Assembly (NCBI GenBank): GCA_964556255.1
Contig: CAZKVQ010000001.1
Location: 62,001-126,000 of the forward strand
Reading direction: 5' to 3'
Origin: JACJWR01 sp964556255
Lineage (GTDB): Bacteria; Actinomycetota; Actinomycetes; S36-B12; UBA10799
DNA length: 64,000 bases
Numbering within the stretch: position 1 is the stretch's first letter; every line of letters begins with the position of its first letter. Below the pieces are notes generated by a model, which worked only from the letters and a program-made list of their open reading frames with translations, was not told the origin of the DNA and ran no database searches. Positions 59,939-64,000 of this stretch are shown here, in pieces. The translations under genes were made by a program, and so were the position numbers.

Positions 59939-61885
59939 ATGACATCAGATGCCCTTGAGAACCTCATGAACGAGGAGCGATCCTTCCCGCCGTCGGCGGA
60001 GTTCGTGGCAACGGCCAACGCTGGACCGGAGCTGTACGCGGAGGCCGCCGCCGACCGTCCGGAGTTCTGGGCACGGCAGGCTCGAGAATTGCTCTCCTGG
60101 GACCGGGATTTCACCGAGACCCTGGACTGGTCCAACCCACCGTTCGCCAAGTGGTTCGCCGACGGCCAGCTGAACGTCGCCTACAACTGCGTGGATCGAC
60201 ACGTCGAGGACGGCTTCGGCGATCAGGTGGCGATCCATTGGATCGGCGAACGTGAGGGAGACCACCGTCGGGTGACGTATGCGGACCTTCAGCGTGAGGT
60301 GAATCAGGCCGCCAACGCACTGGAGTCGCTCGGGGTGACCAAGGGCGACCGGGTGGCGATCTACCTACCTATGGTGCCCGAGGCGGCCATTGCGATGCTG
60401 GCGTGCGCCCGGATCGGAGCGGTGCACTCGGTCGTCTTCGGTGGCTTCTCGGCGGAGGCTCTGCGCTCGCGCATCGAGGATGCCGAGGCGAAGGTGGTCA
60501 TCACCGCCGACGGCGGTTACCGTCGAGGAGCACCTAGCGGGCTGAAGGTCGTGGTCGACGAAGCGATCGCCACAGGGGCCGAGTCCATCACCAACGTCAT
60601 CGTCGTCCGCCGCACGAACCAGCCGGTGAACTGGACCGAGGGCCGCGACCTGTGGTGGCACGACTACGTGGGTTCGCAGTCACCGACGCACACCTATGCA
60701 CCCCAGGACGCGGAGGATCCGCTGTTCATCCTCTACACCTCCGGCACCACCGGGAAGCCGAAGGGGATCCTGCACACCACTGGCGGCTACCTGACTCAGA
60801 ACGTGTTCGACATCAAGCCGGACACCGACGTGTACTGGTGCACCGCCGACGTCGGTTGGGTGACCGGGCACTCCTACATCGTCTACGGGCCGCTGGCCAA
60901 CCGGGCGACCCAGGTGATGTACGAAGGCACCCCTGACACCCCCCATAAGGGAAGGCTGTGGGAGATCGTTCAGGAACTGGGCGTGACCATCCTGTACACG
61001 GCGCCGACGCTGATCCGCACGATGATGAAGTGGGGCGAGGACATCCCCGCGGGGTATGACCTGTCGAGTCTGCGGCTACTCGGGTCGGTCGGCGAGCCCA
61101 TCAACCCCGAGGCGTGGATGTGGTACCGCCGGGTGATCGGCGGCGATCGTTGCCCGATCGTGGACACTTGGTGGCAGACCGAGACCGGCGCCATGATGAT
61201 CGCCCCGCTGCCCGGAGTCACTGCCACGAAGCCGGGCTCGGCGCAGGTGGCGCTTCCTGGGATCGCGGTCGAGGTCGTCGACGATACGGGCGCAGCCGTG
61301 CCCGATGGTGCCGGTGGCTACCTGGTGCTCACGGAACCCTGGCCATCCATGCTGCGCACCATCTGGGGTGACGACCAACGGTTCAAGGACACCTACTGGT
61401 CGCGCTTCCCCGGGTACTACTTCGCCGGCGACGGCGCGAAGAAGGATGCCGACGGCGACCTCTGGCTGTTGGGCCGAGTCGATGACGTGATGAATGTGTC
61501 CGGACATCGGATCTCCACCACCGAGGTGGAGTCGGCCCTGGTATCGCACTCGGCCGTGGCCGAGGCGGCAGTGGTGGGTGCCACCGACGAGATGACCGGT
61601 CAGGGAATCGTCGCCTTCGTCATCCTGCGCGGCACCGCCGAAGAGGATGAGGAGATCGTTGCGACCCTCCGTGGGCACGTGGCCACTGCCATCGGGCCGA
61701 TCGCGAAGCCACGGCAGATCCTGGTCGTCAGCGAGCTGCCGAAGACGCGCTCGGGGAAGATCATGCGCAGACTGCTGCGCGATGTGGCCGAGAATCGGGA
61801 GATCGGGGACGTGACCACCCTTGCTGATGCCGGCGTCATGAACCTGATCAAGACGGGACTGACGGACACTTCCGCTAGCGAATAA
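59939..61885 (+). CDS. acs: Acetyl-CoA synthetase
   Basis: A 648-residue protein of normal AcsA length. It has the P-loop LYTSGTTGKPKG, the VVFGGFSAEALRSRI and WWQTETGA motifs of acetyl-CoA synthetases, and the catalytic/acetylatable Lys in KTRSGKIMRR. It activates acetate with ATP and CoA via acetyl-AMP, feeding the TCA cycle. The ATG follows GAGGACCGAAG. It stands as a single gene with a strong hairpin downstream. Lys acetylation by a GCN5 enzyme is known for the family but no such gene is adjacent. Confidence 0.95.
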   Translation: MTSDALENLMNEERSFPPSAEFVATANAGPELYAEAAADRPEFWARQARELLSWDRDFTETLDWSNPPFAKWFADGQLNVAYNCVDRHVEDGFGDQVAIHWIGEREGDHRRVTYADLQREVNQAANALESLGVTKGDRVAIYLPMVPEAAIAMLACARIGAVHSVVFGGFSAEALRSRIEDAEAKVVITADGGYRRGAPSGLKVVVDEAIATGAESITNVIVVRRTNQPVNWTEGRDLWWHDYVGSQSPTHTYAPQDAEDPLFILYTSGTTGKPKGILHTTGGYLTQNVFDIKPDTDVYWCTADVGWVTGHSYIVYGPLANRATQVMYEGTPDTPHKGRLWEIVQELGVTILYTAPTLIRTMMKWGEDIPAGYDLSSLRLLGSVGEPINPEAWMWYRRVIGGDRCPIVDTWWQTETGAMMIAPLPGVTATKPGSAQVALPGIAVEVVDDTGAAVPDGAGGYLVLTEPWPSMLRTIWGDDQRFKDTYWSRFPGYYFAGDGAKKDADGDLWLLGRVDDVMNVSGHRISTTEVESALVSHSAVAEAAVVGATDEMTGQGIVAFVILRGTAEEDEEIVATLRGHVATAIGPIAKPRQILVVSELPKTRSGKIMRRLLRDVAENREIGDVTTLADAGVMNLIKTGLTDTSASE

Positions 61886-61893
61886 TCCGGCCG

Positions 61894-61919
61894 GGCCATC
61901 GCGGACACCCGCGGTGGCC
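61894..61919 (+). terminator. Hairpin terminator of acs
   Basis: GGCCATCGCGG and CCGCGGTGGCC form an 11 bp stem (one G-T wobble) with a 4 nt loop, 9 nt after the acs stop. No T tract. Confidence 0.6.
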
Positions 61920-61988
61920 AGAAGCGCCGGCGGTGCAACCCGCATTGGCGCGCCGCAGGCGCCCTGCGTGATCGTGTGTGGGCGGGCC

Positions 61989-62750
61989 TCAGGCCCCGAA
62001 GCGGCGCTGGCGTTGGGAGTAGGCCCGCAGCGCTCGCAGGAAGTCAACGCGACGGAAATCGGGCCAGTAGGCCTCGCAGAAGTAGAACTCCGAGTGGGCA
62101 CTCTGCCACAGCAGGAAGCCGCTGAGCCGCTGCTCGCCCGAGGTCCGGATCACCAGATCCGGGTCGGGTTGACCGCGCGTGTACAGGTGCTCGGCGATGT
62201 GCCCGGCGTCCAGCGCTTCAGCGAGGTCCTCAAGCGAGGTGCCACGCTGATGGTGCTCGGCGAGTAGGCCGCGCACAGCATCGACCACCTCCCGTCGACC
62301 GCCATAACCGACAGCCACATTGACCAGCAGCCCGTCCACATCCTTCGTGGCGGCTTCGGCCTCCTTCATCGCCTCCGCGGTACCGGCCGGCAGCAGATCC
62401 AGCGCCCCCACGGGATGGATGCGCCACCGCCCGGTGGCAGCGAGGTCGGTCACGGTTCCCTCGATGATGTGCAGCAGCGAATCGAGTTCGCCCGCAGGCC
62501 GTTCGAGATTGTCAGTGGAGAGCAGCCACAACGTCACGACCTCGACGTCGGCGTCCTCGCACCACCCGAGGAACTCCTCGATCTTGGCGGCCCCCGCCCG
62601 GTGGCCGTGCTCGGAGCCGGTGCCCTGCAGGCTGGCCCAACGCCGGTTGCCGTCGAGGATCACCCCGACGTGCTTGGGCATCTGGTTCGCCGCCAGGTCG
62701 CGCACGAGATGACGCGCATACATGTCGTAGACGACATCCCGCACACCCAT
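61989..62750 (-). CDS. uppS: Isoprenyl (cis-prenyl) transferase, UppS/Z-FPP synthase family
   Basis: A 253-residue protein. HVGVILDGNRRWA carries the catalytic Asp and the diphosphate-binding Arg. WLLSTDNLERP and IRTSGEQRLSGFLLWQSAHSEF, with the RxSGExRxS motif, are the remaining conserved regions. It condenses isopentenyl diphosphate in cis to make short or long polyprenyl diphosphates for cell-wall carrier lipids. Its location beside trhA mirrors Rv1086/Rv1085c of M. tuberculosis, where the enzyme makes Z,E-farnesyl diphosphate. The ATG at 62750 is chosen because the frame upstream looks non-coding. Confidence 0.92.
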   Translation of the reverse strand: MGVRDVVYDMYARHLVRDLAANQMPKHVGVILDGNRRWASLQGTGSEHGHRAGAAKIEEFLGWCEDADVEVVTLWLLSTDNLERPAGELDSLLHIIEGTVTDLAATGRWRIHPVGALDLLPAGTAEAMKEAEAATKDVDGLLVNVAVGYGGRREVVDAVRGLLAEHHQRGTSLEDLAEALDAGHIAEHLYTRGQPDPDLVIRTSGEQRLSGFLLWQSAHSEFYFCEAYWPDFRRVDFLRALRAYSQRQRRFGA

Positions 62751-62889
62751 ACCCGGCTGCCTTTCGCAGGTCGGTCGCCCCGCTGGCGGCCGGCCTTTAC
62801 AACTCTGCCACAGCGGACCCTCCGGAGTCTGCGGCGCCACCGGACATCAGTCCGGCGATGGGGCTACCGGGGCGAGCCTCGGTGACGAG

Positions 62890-63543
62890 TCAGCCGACCG
62901 GACGCTGCAGGTCTATCGGGCCGGTGTCAGCGTAGGTGATGCCGATGGCGTCCGCCTGTGCCAGCAGGACCCGCAGGAAGGCAAGCAGTTCCGGAGCAGT
63001 CATCACCGCCCTCACTCCGACCCCGGACTCGCCCCAGGCGTCGAGAACCGCGCGCTCCCGAAGTTTCCAGCGGCCGGGACCACCGGGTTCGCTCTCAACC
63101 CAGACCTTCGATGTCCGTAGCGAACAGCGCAACTCGCCCAGGCGGGCCGGATCGTCCGGATCTCGACGACGGAAGGAGAACAGGGATCGTTCGCGTGGCA
63201 GATACCGGATGAGTTGCCGCCAGGTGTCGTCGGCGTCCCGGTCGGCATCGGCCGCCCAGGCACGCACCCCGGCCTCCATCGAACTCGGCGGGAACCGATC
63301 CGCTGGATCCACCCAGGGGCCGCCGATGCCATCGTCTGCGATCGGGCCGCTCTCGGCGATGGCCCGGGTGAGTCGCACCGCGACGGTCGCGAGGAAGAAG
63401 CCGCAGCGCTCCCCGACGATGCCGAACGGCTCGCCGTCGCGCACCAGCCGCAGCGCCATCTCATACGGGACGTCGTCCCGATCGAGTACCGGGTCCGGAA
63501 CGACGGTGAGAACCGAGCCGTCAACGCAGGTCACATCTGCCAC
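62890..63543 (-). CDS. Hypothetical protein
   Basis: A 217-residue soluble protein I do not recognise. Features include a beta-strand start (VTCVDGSVLTVVPDPVLDRDD), a Trp/Asp/Arg-rich central part and a C-terminal helix (APELLAFLRVLLAQADAIG). No signal or membrane helix. It starts at a GTG with a leaderless promoter and lies 139 bp upstream of the isoprenyl transferase on the same strand, divergent from trhA. Confidence 0.65.
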   Translation of the reverse strand: MADVTCVDGSVLTVVPDPVLDRDDVPYEMALRLVRDGEPFGIVGERCGFFLATVAVRLTRAIAESGPIADDGIGGPWVDPADRFPPSSMEAGVRAWAADADRDADDTWRQLIRYLPRERSLFSFRRRDPDDPARLGELRCSLRTSKVWVESEPGGPGRWKLRERAVLDAWGESGVGVRAVMTAPELLAFLRVLLAQADAIGITYADTGPIDLQRPVG

Positions 63544-63550
63544 AACGGCC

Positions 63551-63556
63551 AGTCTA
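63551..63556 (-). promoter_or_regulatory. -10 hexamer of a leaderless transcript
   Basis: On the minus strand TAGACT ends 7 nt before the GTG at 63543. Confidence 0.52.
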
Positions 63557-63682
63557 GGGGGCGGGGCGGGCGGCTACCAGGCGTCGGCCGGGTCGTCCGC
63601 GGGACCCTGGGCTACGACTCCGGCGCCTCAATCTGTGACTCCGGATTGGCCAGTCACGGCGATTGATGACACCCTGACGGCC

Positions 63683-64000
63683 ATGGGAGTCCTCCCGGCG
63701 GTCGAACTCGCCGACCTGAAGCCGAAGTTTCGGGGCTGGCTCCACCTTGGGGCCGCCCCTGTCGCGGTGCTCGCCGGGATGCTGCTCGTTGTCGCCTCCC
63801 CACCGCATCTGCGCATCGCCGTGGCCGTGTACTCGGTATCGACGGTGCTGCTCTTCACGAGCAGCGCGATGCTGCACGTCGGCAGTTGGGGACCGCGCAC
63901 CCACGGTGTGCTGCGGCGAATTGATCACTGCGGAATCTTCTTCTTGATCGCGGGCAGTTTCACCCCGTTCGCGGCGGCGTTACTGCCCCCAGGTACGGCG
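63683..64000 (+). CDS. trhA: TrhA/hemolysin III family membrane protein (3' end outside window)
   Basis: The first 106 residues of a PAQR-type hemolysin III protein. It shows KPKFRGWLHLGAAPVAVLAG (helix 1), SAMLHVGSW with the conserved Ser and His, and RIDHCGIFFLIAGSFTPFAAALL with the conserved Asp-His. Bacterial TrhA is linked to membrane fluidity and fatty-acid homeostasis. The coding sequence runs off the window edge. CACCCT lies 7 nt before the ATG, a weak leaderless -10 box, and matches the box before the SGNH hydrolase. Confidence 0.9.
   Translation, partial: MGVLPAVELADLKPKFRGWLHLGAAPVAVLAGMLLVVASPPHLRIAVAVYSVSTVLLFTSSAMLHVGSWGPRTHGVLRRIDHCGIFFLIAGSFTPFAAALLPPGTA

Overview
The window is a 64 kb stretch of high-GC, gene-dense bacterial chromosome. 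Gene content points to the Actinomycetota, probably a free-living aerobic Actinomycetes lineage. The evidence is DUF3159, DUF4436, DUF4245 and DUF4239 proteins, a PIN-PhoH (PhoH2) protein, a class I fumarase next to DUF4245, a short cis-isoprenyl transferase near hemolysin III/TrhA, and SlpD/E-type peptidases. I cannot name the genus. Many starts are GTG. At least twelve genes have a TANNNT -10 hexamer ending 6-7 nt before the start codon, the layout of leaderless actinobacterial transcripts. I see no CRISPR array, insertion sequence, integrase, phage module or rRNA. There is one tRNA gene, tRNA-Thr(CGT).

Layout: 1-12.5 kb holds the end of a secreted fibronectin-like protein, a FUSC-type membrane protein, a DM13 lipoprotein-like protein, dodecin, a 14-TM drug exporter, a small leaderless protein coupled to an acyltransferase-3, an HTH plus hypothetical pair, PhzF, a secreted protein of tandem cysteine-pair repeats, an SGNH hydrolase, a haloalkane dehalogenase and VKOR. 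12.5-29.5 kb holds transporters (SulP, MFS, ClC, SLC13 with RCK_C domains, a DMT exporter coupled to an ECF-S-like protein), a diguanylate cyclase, hydrolases, a YihY/BrkB protein and a hemerythrin protein. 29.6-35.4 kb is regulatory and secreted: an ABM-like protein with its MarR regulator and a clear palindromic operator, a two-component pair with an unusual sensor kinase, and two divergent secreted proteins.

35.4-42.5 kb contains the tRNA in a 1.1 kb gene-poor gap, a YtcJ-type amidohydrolase, a DUF4239 protein, an alkylsulfatase and a divergent HxlR/DoxX pair. 42.5-48.2 kb has a PAS-GGDEF-EAL protein with a degenerate GGDEF site, then a VIT1-type transporter, a Trk/Ktr potassium channel subunit and an RCK_N-only regulatory subunit in one apparent operon. 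48.2-64 kb looks like conserved actinobacterial core: MazF/PemK-like, a TPR protein, a SpoU methyltransferase, DUF4245, patatin, class I fumarase, a membrane phosphodiesterase, MBL hydrolase, lytic transglycosylase, PhoH2, acetyl-CoA synthetase, isoprenyl transferase and the start of trhA.

Together the genes describe an aerobic heterotroph with acetate activation, a TCA enzyme, organosulfate and organohalide hydrolysis, anion and potassium transport, c-di-GMP turnover and disulfide chemistry outside the membrane. The least explained item is the cysteine-pair repeat protein at 7788-8912. No complete new multi-gene system could be demonstrated from sequence alone.
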